From assembly GCA_043729515.1 (NCBI GenBank), contig JAYTLK010000246.1, positions 1 to 23,254 on the forward strand: a stretch of 23,254 bases of DNA. The letters run 5' to 3'. A model generated the notes under the pieces. That model saw only the letters and a program-made list of their open reading frames with translations, was not told the origin of the DNA and searched no databases. Below, piece by piece: positions 15,958-22,634 of the stretch. The stretch's first letter is position 1. Each line of letters begins with the position of its first letter. This DNA is from JANXSS01 sp043729515 (lineage in GTDB: Bacteria > Pseudomonadota > Gammaproteobacteria > Burkholderiales > Burkholderiaceae_D). The position numbers were made by a program, and so were the translations under genes.

Positions 15958-16389
15958 TTAAACGACTGTCAGCACGACATCGATGTTGCCACGTGTGGCA
16001 TTTGAATACGGGCATACCTCGTGCGCTGCATGCACCAGGGCTTCGGCTTTTTCCTTCTCCATGCCGGGGATGCTGATGGTAAGGCCGACATCGACGCTGA
16101 AGCCTTTTGCGCCATTCGCGCGCGGGCCGAAGTGGACTTGCGAATCGATCGAGGTATCGGCCGGGAGGCTGATTTTTTGTGTCCCGGCGACAAATTTCAT
16201 CGCGCCCAGAAAGCATGCCGAATAGCCTGCAGCAAACAGCTGCTCCGGATTGGTGCCGTCGCCATTGCCGCCCATTTCTTTCGGCGGATTGAGCTTGACG
16301 TCGAGCTTGCCATCATCCGATTTTGCGCTGCCGTCGCGTCCGCCGGTTGCAGTGGCATGTGCCGTGTAAATGATTTTATCGAGAGCCAT
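15958..16389 (-). CDS. ohr: Organic hydroperoxide reductase, Ohr/OsmC family
   Basis: The 143-aa protein starts at the ATG at 16389 with AAGGA 6 nt upstream. It has the full Ohr signature: IIYTAHATATGGRDG (Arg18), NPEQLFAAGYSACF (Glu49 and catalytic Cys59), and EVCPYSNATRGNIDV (second catalytic Cys126). The Cys pair reduces organic and fatty-acid hydroperoxides, using lipoylated dehydrogenase proteins as electron donors in known members. VCPYSxATRGN places it in the Ohr rather than the OsmC branch. It is cytoplasmic. No ohrR (MarR-type) regulator is present in the window; the neighbours are an XRE-like gene and a divergent Old Yellow Enzyme. A hairpin lies in its leader. Confidence 0.93.
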   Translation of the reverse strand: MALDKIIYTAHATATGGRDGSAKSDDGKLDVKLNPPKEMGGNGDGTNPEQLFAAGYSACFLGAMKFVAGTQKISLPADTSIDSQVHFGPRANGAKGFSVDVGLTISIPGMEKEKAEALVHAAHEVCPYSNATRGNIDVVLTVV

Positions 16390-16422
16390 GGTGATTCCTT
16401 TCAGTGGGATAAAACAGTAAAG

Positions 16423-16447
16423 GACCAGGCTTGCAGCATGCCTGGTC
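16423..16447 (-). promoter_or_regulatory. Inverted repeat in the ohr leader
   Basis: GACCAGGC at 16423-16430 and GCCTGGTC at 16440-16447 form a perfect 8-bp stem with a 9-nt loop, ending 33 bp before the ohr start codon. It could be an operator or a hairpin in the ohr 5' UTR. On the minus strand a weakly U-rich run follows. Confidence 0.45.
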
Positions 16448-16486
16448 GAAAAAAAAGCGAGGTTGGAACTGCAGGTCGGAAGGCTG

Positions 16487-16505
16487 GGCCAGCAGCCTGC
16501 TGGCC
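16487..16505. promoter_or_regulatory. 19-bp perfect palindrome, candidate operator
   Basis: GGCCAGCAG and CTGCTGGCC flank a single central C. The tight two-fold symmetry fits a dimeric repressor site in a divergent promoter region. The binding protein is unknown; the nearby HTH paralogs are candidates. Confidence 0.45.
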
Positions 16506-16716
16506 GCGCCGGCGGTGATTCTAACCCGCACGGCCCGCGCTTGCCGACGCCTCCCCGGACAGGCTGCCCGGGCCCGACAGGAAAGGCCGATCTCGGCTAC
16601 CATGACGAATTGATAACGGCGGCATCGCTGCAGCGTCCGATCAAGCCGACGTCAGCCCGAGCGCATGCTTGCCTCGGCGCCATGATCCCATTTCCATTCA
16701 TACGAAAGACACCACG

Positions 16717-17841
16717 ATGACCACAGTCGCTTCCATTCCCGTTTCCGAACGTGCTGCTTCTGAAGCAGACGACCTGTTTTCCCCAACCCGGCTTGGCCCG
16801 CTCACGTTAAAAAACCGAATCGTCATGGCGCCGCTCACGCGCAGCCGCGCCGGCGCCGGGGATGTGCCGAGCGAGATGGCTGTCGAATATTATGTCCAGC
16901 GCGCCACCGCCGGCTTGATCATCGCCGAGGCTTCGCAGATATCGCCACAAGGCAAAGGCTATATCTCGACACCAGGGATCTATTCGCCTGCCCAGGTGGC
17001 TGGCTGGAAAAAAATCACGGATGCCGTGCATGTTGCCGGCGGCAGGATTTTTCTGCAGCTCTGGCATGTCGGACGGATTTCGCACCCGTCGCTGCAACCG
17101 GGTGGCGTGCTGCCAGTTGCGCCGTCGGCCATCAAACCGGAAGGGCAGGCCTACACCCAGGACGGGTTCGTGCCACTGGTGACGCCACGTGCGCTCGAAA
17201 CGAATGAACTGCCGGGTATCGTCGAGCAGTATCGGGTGGCGGCGGAAAATGCCAAGCTGGCCGGATTCGACGGCGTCGAGATCCATGCCGCCAACGGTTA
17301 TCTGCTCGACCAGTTCCTGCGCGACCGCACCAACCAGCGTTCCGACGCCTACGGCGGCAGCATCGAAAACCGCGCGCGTCTGCTGATGGAAGTGGCCCAG
17401 GTCGTGGTGGGGATATGGGGTGGTGAGCGGGTTGGCGTGCGCATCTCGCCGGTCAGCTCTTTTGGCGATATCGCGGACAGCAATCCAGAGGCATTGTTCA
17501 GCCATGTCGTTGACGGGTTGAACCAATTCGGCCTGGTGTATTTGCATGTGATCGAAGGCGACACCGGCGGGGCCCGGGAACCGGCCGGCAGTTTCGATCC
17601 ACAAATTCTGCGGCGCCGATTTCAGGGCCAATACATGGCCAACAATGGCTACGACCTGACGCTTGCGCTTCAAGCGCGCGCAACCGGCAAGGCCGATTTG
17701 ATCGCGTTCGGCCGGCCGTTCATTGCCAATCCGGATCTGGTGCGGCGCCTGAAAACCGGCGCGCCCTTGGCTACGCCTGATCCCGCAACCATGTACGGCG
17801 GCGGGGCCGGTGGCTATATCGATTATCCGGCGCTGACCTGA
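16717..17841 (+). CDS. Old Yellow Enzyme family NADH:flavin oxidoreductase (NemA-like ene-reductase)
   Basis: The 374-aa product starts at the ATG at 16717; an upstream in-frame ATG at 16669 lacks a better ribosome site. The FMN-binding TIM barrel shows KNRIVMAPLTRSR (~32-44), WHVGRISHP (~116-124), VEIHAANGYLLDQFLRD (~187-203; His190, Asn193 and Tyr195 are substrate-binding and proton-donor residues), DAYGGSIENRARL and IAFGRPFIANPDLV. Family members use NAD(P)H to reduce activated C=C bonds, N-ethylmaleimide, quinones or nitroesters. It is divergent from ohr, which suggests a joint response to electrophiles and oxidised lipids, though that link is inferred. A GC-rich hairpin (17865-17881) lies after the stop. 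Confidence 0.92.
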   Translation: MTTVASIPVSERAASEADDLFSPTRLGPLTLKNRIVMAPLTRSRAGAGDVPSEMAVEYYVQRATAGLIIAEASQISPQGKGYISTPGIYSPAQVAGWKKITDAVHVAGGRIFLQLWHVGRISHPSLQPGGVLPVAPSAIKPEGQAYTQDGFVPLVTPRALETNELPGIVEQYRVAAENAKLAGFDGVEIHAANGYLLDQFLRDRTNQRSDAYGGSIENRARLLMEVAQVVVGIWGGERVGVRISPVSSFGDIADSNPEALFSHVVDGLNQFGLVYLHVIEGDTGGAREPAGSFDPQILRRRFQGQYMANNGYDLTLALQARATGKADLIAFGRPFIANPDLVRRLKTGAPLATPDPATMYGGGAGGYIDYPALT

Positions 17842-17925
17842 TCGCCTGGGATGGACTGACAAACGGCCTCGGATCGGGGCCTGGATACCCTCGGGGCAGG
17901 GTCAGGGGAAGCTTGATGGAAATCC

Positions 17926-17950
17926 GGGCAGGTCGACGACAGGCCTGCCC
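17926..17950 (-). terminator. Hairpin after the second HTH gene
   Basis: GGGCAGG at 17926-17932 pairs with CCTGCCC at 17944-17950 across an 11-nt loop, a few bases beyond the stop of the minus-strand HTH gene. Only a short TTT follows on the minus strand, so termination is uncertain. Confidence 0.4.
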
Positions 17951-17955
17951 ACGCA

Positions 17956-18252
17956 TCATGCTCCCTTCGGCTTGAACTGCGTCGGGCTGATGCGGTGCTT
18001 GCCGCGGCGATCTCCCATCAGATCGCGCAACTCACGAATGCCCAGTTCGCTCACTTCGTGCATGCGTACCAGCAGCGAGGCGCCGACCGGCAGACGGCGA
18101 TGCCGGATCTTGCTGATGACCGGTGGCGCTACCTCCAGTTTGCGCGACAGCGCTGCATCGTTCTTCAGTTGCAGCTTCTCGATCAAGGTATCAAGCAACT
18201 TGTTCGGGTCATAGTTGATCGTGTCATTCAAATCGGTTTTTTCTTGTGCCAT
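17956..18252 (-). CDS. Small XRE-like helix-turn-helix protein, paralog 2
   Basis: The 98-aa protein starts at the ATG at 18252. Its core is nearly identical to the 15468 gene: NKLLDTLIEKLQLKNDAALS, LEVAPPVISKIRHRRLPVGAS, MHEVSELGIRELRDLMGDRR, then HRISPTQFKPKG. The proteins differ mostly in the first ~15 residues and at scattered positions. Synonymous sites have diverged widely, so the copies are old rather than a recent duplication. It should bind DNA through the Cro/CI-type HTH at ~30-50. The ribosome site is weak. The two paralogs point toward each other with ohr and the OYE gene between them. Confidence 0.82.
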   Translation of the reverse strand: MAQEKTDLNDTINYDPNKLLDTLIEKLQLKNDAALSRKLEVAPPVISKIRHRRLPVGASLLVRMHEVSELGIRELRDLMGDRRGKHRISPTQFKPKGA

Positions 18253-18408
18253 CGTCGTCTTTCGTTTGGTTTCGTAAAGTCAAGTATTGCTGATCGTTAG
18301 AAATAATCTATGCGTTAAATCAGTGGATCGGCCCTTGCGCGGCGCAGTCAATCAAGCGGGTCAGCGGACACTTGCGGTGGCTTCGCGCGCACCACATCGC
18401 GCACTGGC

Positions 18409-18426
18409 ATGATGCAATTGCGTCAT
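18409..18426. promoter_or_regulatory. 18-bp near-palindrome, candidate operator
   Basis: The sequence ATGATGCAATTGCGTCAT is symmetric about GCAATTGC with one mismatched base pair. It lies 157 bp upstream of the HTH gene and 169 bp upstream of the next plus-strand gene, so it may control either. Confidence 0.4.
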
Positions 18427-18529
18427 CTTGATGACCGCTGAAGACAAGCCTGGTTCGGCAACATCGGTCTGCAATTTGCAAAAATCTTGCGCTGAACGTG
18501 ATTGACGTTCGAAGACATCATCATGCGAT

Positions 18530-18538
18530 TGCTACAAT
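18530..18538 (+). promoter_or_regulatory. Extended -10 promoter of the acidic protein gene
   Basis: TGCTACAAT is an extended -10 element (TG-n-TACAAT). No -35 box sits at the normal distance; TTGACG at 18502 is too far. Transcription would start near 18545, about 50 bp before the chosen start codon. Confidence 0.5.
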
Positions 18539-18594
18539 CGAGATCGATGACGCGACAGTGTCACCTTGCATGCAGGCCAACAGGAACTGATCAG

Positions 18595-19257
18595 ATGTCC
18601 ACTCCCCCCCGCTCGAAACGCACCGCCGTCGGCTCCAACCCTGCGGCAGTGGCCACCGCCGATGGCAGTACGAACGCCAGCCTGAATCCAACCATCGATG
18701 CCGACATCGCCGCCGGCGACAACCTGGGCAAGGATCTCGATGACGCCAGGATGTCGAACGCCCTTGTCGAGCCCGACCCGGTCGATGCTGACGTAGTGCT
18801 GGTTCAAGAGCCGCGGCTCTGGCAAGGCGATGGCTGGACGGCCCGGGTCATCAAGAACGATGACGACGAGGGCTGGGCGGTGGCGATGATCAAGGACGGC
18901 GAACCGGAACCGGCGCTGATCGGTCCCTGGACGATGGGTCGGGACAAGAAGAATCCGAAACCGCTCGACACCGGCGCATTCTCGACGCTGGTCAAGACCG
19001 CGAACGAGTTCGTGCGCCGGCATGAGCAACAGCTTGACGCCATCCTGCACAAGAGAGTGCGCATCAGCGTCGGCGGCCAGATGATCATGGTCGGCATCGA
19101 CATCACCCCGGACGACGATGACCCGCGCGCGCAGCTCTGGGCAGAAGACGAAGCCGGCGAGCGGTTGGCCGACATCAGCGTGGCGCCGGGTTTTCAGTTG
19201 ACCACGGGGTCGGCGCGAAACTGGGCCGAGAAAGGATATCCACGCAAAGTGACGTGA
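18595..19257 (+). CDS. Acidic protein of unknown function
   Basis: From the ATG at 18595 (AGGA 9 nt upstream) the product is 220 aa. Residues 1-60 are low in complexity (Ala, Asn, Asp, Thr) and probably disordered. From ~62 a folded part begins: VVLVQEPRLWQGDGWTARVI, EGWAVAMIKDGEPEPALIGPW, then a helix STLVKTANEFVRRHEQQLDAI, then strands RVRISVGGQMIMVGIDITPDD. The protein is clearly acidic, with a DDDD run at ~173-176. It has no signal peptide or membrane segment. I do not recognise the family. It lies 243 bp before the KfrA-like gene on the same strand, with that gene's likely promoter between them. Confidence 0.72.
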   Translation: MSTPPRSKRTAVGSNPAAVATADGSTNASLNPTIDADIAAGDNLGKDLDDARMSNALVEPDPVDADVVLVQEPRLWQGDGWTARVIKNDDDEGWAVAMIKDGEPEPALIGPWTMGRDKKNPKPLDTGAFSTLVKTANEFVRRHEQQLDAILHKRVRISVGGQMIMVGIDITPDDDDPRAQLWAEDEAGERLADISVAPGFQLTTGSARNWAEKGYPRKVT

Positions 19258-19335
19258 TTGCGGCGTCGGTCGAGGGACGCCGCTACCCCGGAGCAAGCAT
19301 GCCAGCACATGGCACTGACCCGGACGGAGCGATAA

Positions 19336-19367
19336 TTAATCGAGATAATGCAAACAATCTCGATTAA
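19336..19367. promoter_or_regulatory. 11-bp perfect inverted repeat, candidate KfrA-type operator
   Basis: TTAATCGAGAT at 19336-19346 and ATCTCGATTAA at 19357-19367 flank a 10-bp AT-rich spacer. The right arm abuts where a -35 box would sit for a possible -10 TATATT at 19385-19390. Plasmid KfrA proteins repress their own genes by binding inverted repeats at the promoter, so this is a plausible autoregulatory site. Confidence 0.5.
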
Positions 19368-19500
19368 ATTTACGTTATCGTCTATATATTGCTAGTTTAA
19401 TTATGTAATTTTATTGACGATTGGGCGCTGCACATCAATACTGCCGAAGGCGCGGTCAGCCGCTGACATTGGTCACGCGACTTGCGTCCTGGAGAATGAC

Positions 19501-20421
19501 ATGAGCACCGGACGCCGTGAGCTGACCTGGATGGCTTGCGATGCGCTCGCCGCCGCCGGCCGCAAACCCTCGATTGCCAGCGTGCGCGAATGGACCCTGG
19601 CAAACCAGGGCAGGAAACAGGGGTCCGACACCGATACCCAGGCCGACATCAACGCCTGGTATGCGGTACTGCTCTCCATGAAGCAGGAGCGGCAAAGCAT
19701 TGCCGGCATGCCTGACGATGTCGCCGCGCTCGCACGCGACCTGTGGATTCGCGCCAACGAAGCGGCAAGCGACCAGCTTGCCCGCCAGCGCGAGGCGATG
19801 CAGGCCGAACTGATACTGGCGCAGCAGCATGCGGACGTCGCCGACGCAGCAGCATTGGCGGCCCAGCGCCAGAATCAGGACACGGCCCATGCGCTGGAAG
19901 TGTCGCGGGAGGCGGTGCGACGACTCGAAGAGACGGTGTCGCGCACGCAGGCAGCGGCGGAGGCGACCGCAGTGCGCCATGCCGGTCAGTTGCAAGCGCA
20001 TGACGAACGGCTTGCCGCCTTGCGCCAGGATAGCGCTGCGCGCGAGGCCGAACAGGCCGCGCGCCTGATCGAACTCGACGGATTGCGCCGCCATGCGATG
20101 CAGCAGATCGAGGATGCCCGCGCCGAACTGCGCAGCGCGAAAAGCGATGCCGAGCGCCAGGCGCAATCGCATCTGGCCACGATTGCCCAGGAACGGCAAG
20201 CCACCGTGACGGCGCGCTCGGCGCTGGCCGCTGCAGCAGGACGCTTGTCAGCCATCGAAGAGAGCCTGGCAGTGGAGCAGGGGCGCAGCCTGTCGCTCGA
20301 GCAGGTGCTGGCGCAAGTCCGCGCCAGTGAAGCACGTGGCCGTACGGTCCCGGCCGCAGCAATGCGCACGAGCGCCTTGCGCGCCGTCCGTGTTCAGCCA
20401 TTTCGTCGCCGCAAGCCATAA
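19501..20421 (+). CDS. KfrA-like DNA-binding coiled-coil protein
   Basis: The 306-aa product starts at the ATG at 19501 with GGAG 6 nt upstream. Residues ~6-65 resemble the KfrA N-terminal DNA-binding domain (WMACDALAAAGRKPSIASVR, then QADINAWYAVLLSMK). From ~70 to ~285 the protein is a long Ala/Glu/Gln/Arg-rich coiled coil with regular heptads (LARQREAMQAELILAQQHAD, LEVSREAVRRLEETVSR). The tail ~285-306 is Arg-rich. Plasmid KfrA is an autorepressor thought to aid partition by forming filaments. No plasmid replication or parAB genes are nearby, so this is probably a chromosomal relative with a regulatory or nucoid-related role. The final residues, very basic, may add nonspecific DNA contact. 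Confidence 0.85.
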   Translation: MSTGRRELTWMACDALAAAGRKPSIASVREWTLANQGRKQGSDTDTQADINAWYAVLLSMKQERQSIAGMPDDVAALARDLWIRANEAASDQLARQREAMQAELILAQQHADVADAAALAAQRQNQDTAHALEVSREAVRRLEETVSRTQAAAEATAVRHAGQLQAHDERLAALRQDSAAREAEQAARLIELDGLRRHAMQQIEDARAELRSAKSDAERQAQSHLATIAQERQATVTARSALAAAAGRLSAIEESLAVEQGRSLSLEQVLAQVRASEARGRTVPAAAMRTSALRAVRVQPFRRRKP

Positions 20422-20580
20422 CCCGGCAGTTGCGTCCGCAAAGTTCGGCGACGACGTTCACGGCATGTGCGTCTGCACAGCACAGGCTTTCTTGGCATAT
20501 TTACAATGGTGAATGTAACGGGTGCACCGCAAGCGATGCAATCCGATCCGCCCATTGTCGGTGACCAAGGAATCCTCGCC

Positions 20581-21188
20581 ATGCAACCAAGCCAGCTCCA
20601 ACCAGGTATTGCTGCTACCGCTGCTACCACTGCCGCCGCTACCGCCGCTACCGCCGCTGCCGCCGCCGCTCCACCGCCCGACGCCTGCACGCCCAATGAA
20701 AAGCGTACGCGAATTTTGCCACTCGTGCCGGCCTCCTCGGGCAACCTGGTCGAATGGTTCGATTTCCCTGTCCACGTATTCTGCGCAATCTATCTTGCGC
20801 CGGCGTTTTTTCCCAAGTCGAACCAGACGGTCCAGTTGCTCACCACCGCCGGGGCATTTGCCGCCGGCTTTCTGATGCGGTCGATCGGCCGACGGTGGCA
20901 GGCGTGCTGATCGTCACCGCAATGGTGATCGTCAGTTTTTATACGTCGATCAGCGGCATCGTGGAAGCCGAGATGTTTCCGCCGGAAATCCGGGCCCTCT
21001 GCGTGGGCCCGGCCCATGCAGTCGGCAATGCGATCTTCGGTGGCTCAGCGGAGTATGTCGCGCTGTATCTGAAGTCGCTCATCCATGAATCGGCATTTTA
21101 TTGGTACGTGACGGCGATGATGGTGCTGGTATTGCCGGACAGTTTGCGCCTGCCAAAGGATGCTGCCGACCTGCGTCATGACCACTGA
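20581..21188 (+). pseudogene. MFS transporter remnant (KgtP/MHS family) with internal deletion
   Basis: The frame starts at the ATG at 20581 (AAGGA 9 nt upstream). After an Ala/Thr run comes the conserved start of a metabolite:H+ symporter: LVPASSGNLVEWFDF, APAFFPKSNQTVQLLTTAG, AAGFLMRSIG. The frame then breaks at about 20890-20910. In another frame, VAGVLIVTAMVIVSFYTSIS, EAEMFPPEIRALC and NAIFGGSAEYVALYLKS match the last quarter of the same family. Roughly 250 central residues (about TM 3-10) are missing and the join is out of frame. Substitutions at normally conserved sites (FDFPVHVF for FDFYVYxF, VGPAHAVG for VGLSYAVG) also indicate decay. A start at 20467 is possible but has no family support. 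KgtP imports 2-oxoglutarate; this copy cannot be functional. Confidence 0.82.
20611..20670 (+). repeat. GCN/ACC trinucleotide run encoding Ala/Thr
   Basis: Twenty consecutive codons are GCT, GCC, ACC or ACT, encoding an Ala/Thr-only tract before the first membrane helix of the transporter remnant. The run is prone to slippage and is not a usual part of the family. Confidence 0.75.
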
Positions 21189-21217
21189 GCCTGCGCTGCG
21201 GGCGCGAGCCTGATTGC

Positions 21218-21934
21218 ATGCGGTTCTGGGAAAGCATCACCGCATTTGGCGACAGCGGCGTGCTGTTGCCGGCAGCGGCCCTGATTTCGCTTTGGCTGGT
21301 CAGCGCGCGGCAAGCACGGCTTGCGGCAAGATGGTGCCTGACGGTGGCATTCGTCGGCACGACGGTGGCACTGAGCAAGCTGCTGTTTATGGGCTGGTGC
21401 CTTGGCTTGCGCAGTCTGGACTTTACTGGCCTGAGCGGACATGCGGCGATGGCCGGTGTTGTCTTGCCGGTGTTGTTTCATCTCGGCCCGATGGCATTTC
21501 GTGGCCATCGGCAGAAAGGGTCATGGCTGATCGGTACCTGCGTGGCCGGCTTGATCGGCATGTCTCGACTTGCACTTCACGTGCACTCGGTCTCCGAAGT
21601 CGTTGGTGGCCTGGCATTTGGATTGGGATGCGGCGCCGTATTTCTGCATCGGGCAGATCGGTCCGGCAAGATCGCCATCGGTCCACAACTGGCAACGATC
21701 CCGCTGCTGATACTGCCCGGATTGTTGTGGCTGCAGCCAGCACCGACGCAATGGCTGCTGGAAGAAATCGCCATCCTGGTCTCGGGACAACACGCTGCCT
21801 ACACCCGTCGGCACGATGCCTGCGAGTCAGTCGATTGGCAGACGCAACACCGGCCGCCGTTAGAGCCAATGGCGGCGGGCGAGGCGAAGACGCATTCGAA
21901 AAACACGCGCGGGCTAATGCCTTTGCTTGGATAG
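21218..21934 (+). CDS. PAP2-family membrane phosphatase
   Basis: The 238-aa product has about five TM helices in the first ~190 residues. PAP2 motifs are present in reduced form: Lys54 in LSKLLF for the first motif, LSGHAAMA (Ser73, His75) for the second, and SRLALHVHSVSEVVGG (Arg117, His123) for the third, where the usual Asp is Glu127. In this superfamily His75 and His123 carry out phosphoryl transfer on lipid phosphates such as undecaprenyl pyrophosphate or phosphatidic acid. The last ~45 residues are polar and probably cytoplasmic. The ATG at 21218 has no clear ribosome site. It follows the transporter remnant by 29 bp; no functional link is evident. Confidence 0.8.
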   Translation: MRFWESITAFGDSGVLLPAAALISLWLVSARQARLAARWCLTVAFVGTTVALSKLLFMGWCLGLRSLDFTGLSGHAAMAGVVLPVLFHLGPMAFRGHRQKGSWLIGTCVAGLIGMSRLALHVHSVSEVVGGLAFGLGCGAVFLHRADRSGKIAIGPQLATIPLLILPGLLWLQPAPTQWLLEEIAILVSGQHAAYTRRHDACESVDWQTQHRPPLEPMAAGEAKTHSKNTRGLMPLLG

Positions 21935-22106
21935 AAAGATACGCAATCCGCGGAATCAAAAAGTTAGACGCGATTCATACTTTACATAACATAAATTACA
22001 CGTTTTTTAGTTGTAGCGGCAAAGTTGTAATGTCCTCTTAGAGGGTGCAGCGTAATAGTTGGATAGGTTAATGCTGCAACACCATGGCTTTTCCGTGATG
22101 ATCCAA
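21935..22106. other. AT-rich spacer after the PAP2 gene
   Basis: A clearly AT-rich stretch (about 21940-22040) separates the plus-strand PAP2 gene from the minus-strand genes. No gene, terminator with a clear stem, or strong promoter was identified in it. Confidence 0.4.
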
Positions 22107-22140
22107 CTGCAACGCGCCAAGCCAAGCAAGCGCGTTGCAG
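22107..22140 (-). terminator. Strong 11-bp hairpin after the broken Cys/His-rich gene
   Basis: CTGCAACGCGC at 22107-22117 pairs perfectly with GCGCGTTGCAG at 22130-22140 across a 12-nt loop. It lies 15 bp past the stop of the minus-strand frame at 22155. There is no U-tract, so it may stabilise or end the transcript. Confidence 0.45.
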
Positions 22141-22154
22141 CAGGAGTCAGGCAG

Positions 22155-22634
22155 TTACGAGGAAATCCCAGGCATCGTCGTCGATCTGCCCGCAGCCAGG
22201 GGTTGCTGACCGCCTGCCAGATAGGCATCCAGGGCCTGCCGGACCGCGCGCATGCTGGCGCGCTGTCGCCCATGCCTGTTGCGGATCTTGTCGTGGTCGT
22301 GGCCAAGGCTGTGGCTGTGGTCTTCGAGTTGGTAGCAGAAGTGGCAGAAGTGGCAGAAGTGGCAGTGGTGGCACAAGGCTGCCCCTCAGCCGGCGATCGG
22401 TGCGGCTGGCGCGCGTCGGCCAGACCCGCCATGTTTTCAACGGCCTGCCCGACCTGCGCGAAATACTCTGTCGAGGCGGCGAACGACGCCAGCTCTGCCA
22501 GGGCGGCAGTATCGCGCAGGCTGCTTGCAGCGGCGCCGAGCTGCGTGGTCAGCAGTGCACGCGTTGCCTGCTTCTCCGGCCCGACGCCAGGGGATCAAGA
22601 CACCGGCACGGTGCGGGCAGGGTTGCGGGTGCAT
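22155..22634 (-). pseudogene. Frame-broken Cys/His-rich reading frame downstream of GH114 gene
   Basis: Three adjacent minus-strand stretches look coding by GC-rich third positions but lie in different frames. First, an ATG overlapping the GH114 stop as TGATG opens MHPQPCPHRAGVLIPWRR. Second, a frame with EKQATRALLTTQLGAAASSL and LAELASFAASTEYFAQVGQ follows with no start of its own. Third, a frame from a TTG at 22376 (GAGGGG 5 nt upstream) gives 73 aa: CHHCHFCHFCHFC, then DHSHSLGHDHD, then RASMRAVRQALDAYLAGG. The simplest reading is one gene of about 150 aa broken by at least two frameshifts, or by sequencing errors. The third piece could be an intact small metal-binding protein. The family is not recognised. 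Confidence 0.4.
22332..22376. repeat. Five 9-bp tandem repeats
   Basis: Units GTAGCAGAA, GTGGCAGAA, GTGGCAGAA, GTGGCAGTG and GTGGCACAA run head to tail. On the minus strand they encode the CHF repeats of the Cys/His-rich frame; the 9-bp period keeps frame. Confidence 0.85.

Larger units (their letters stand above)
16390..16716. other. 327-bp divergent spacer between ohr and the OYE gene
   Basis: The region holds two strong inverted repeats (listed separately), an A-tract at about 16449-16456, and no supported gene. It must contain the promoters of both divergent genes. A GGCTACCAT at about 16595 is a possible -10 context for the plus-strand gene, without a clear -35. Confidence 0.4.
18253..18594. 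other. 342-bp divergent spacer between HTH paralog 2 and the acidic protein gene
   Basis: The half next to the HTH gene is AT-rich. ATGATGCAATTGCGTCAT at 18409-18426 is a palindrome with one mismatched pair. An extended -10 box lies at 18530-18538. The plus frame of the next gene is open from 18502, but that part looks non-coding. Confidence 0.45.

Noticed and set aside
16807..17862. 351-codon minus-strand open frame
   Set aside because: It is antisense to the Old Yellow Enzyme gene; a high-GC shadow frame.
21780..21934. Possible frameshift near the C terminus of the PAP2 protein
   Set aside because: The polar tail is plausible in the same frame, and no alternative frame gives a better continuation.
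21214..22041. 275-codon plus-strand frame overlapping the PAP2 gene
   Set aside because: The frame at 21218 carries the PAP2 motifs; this one is its shadow.
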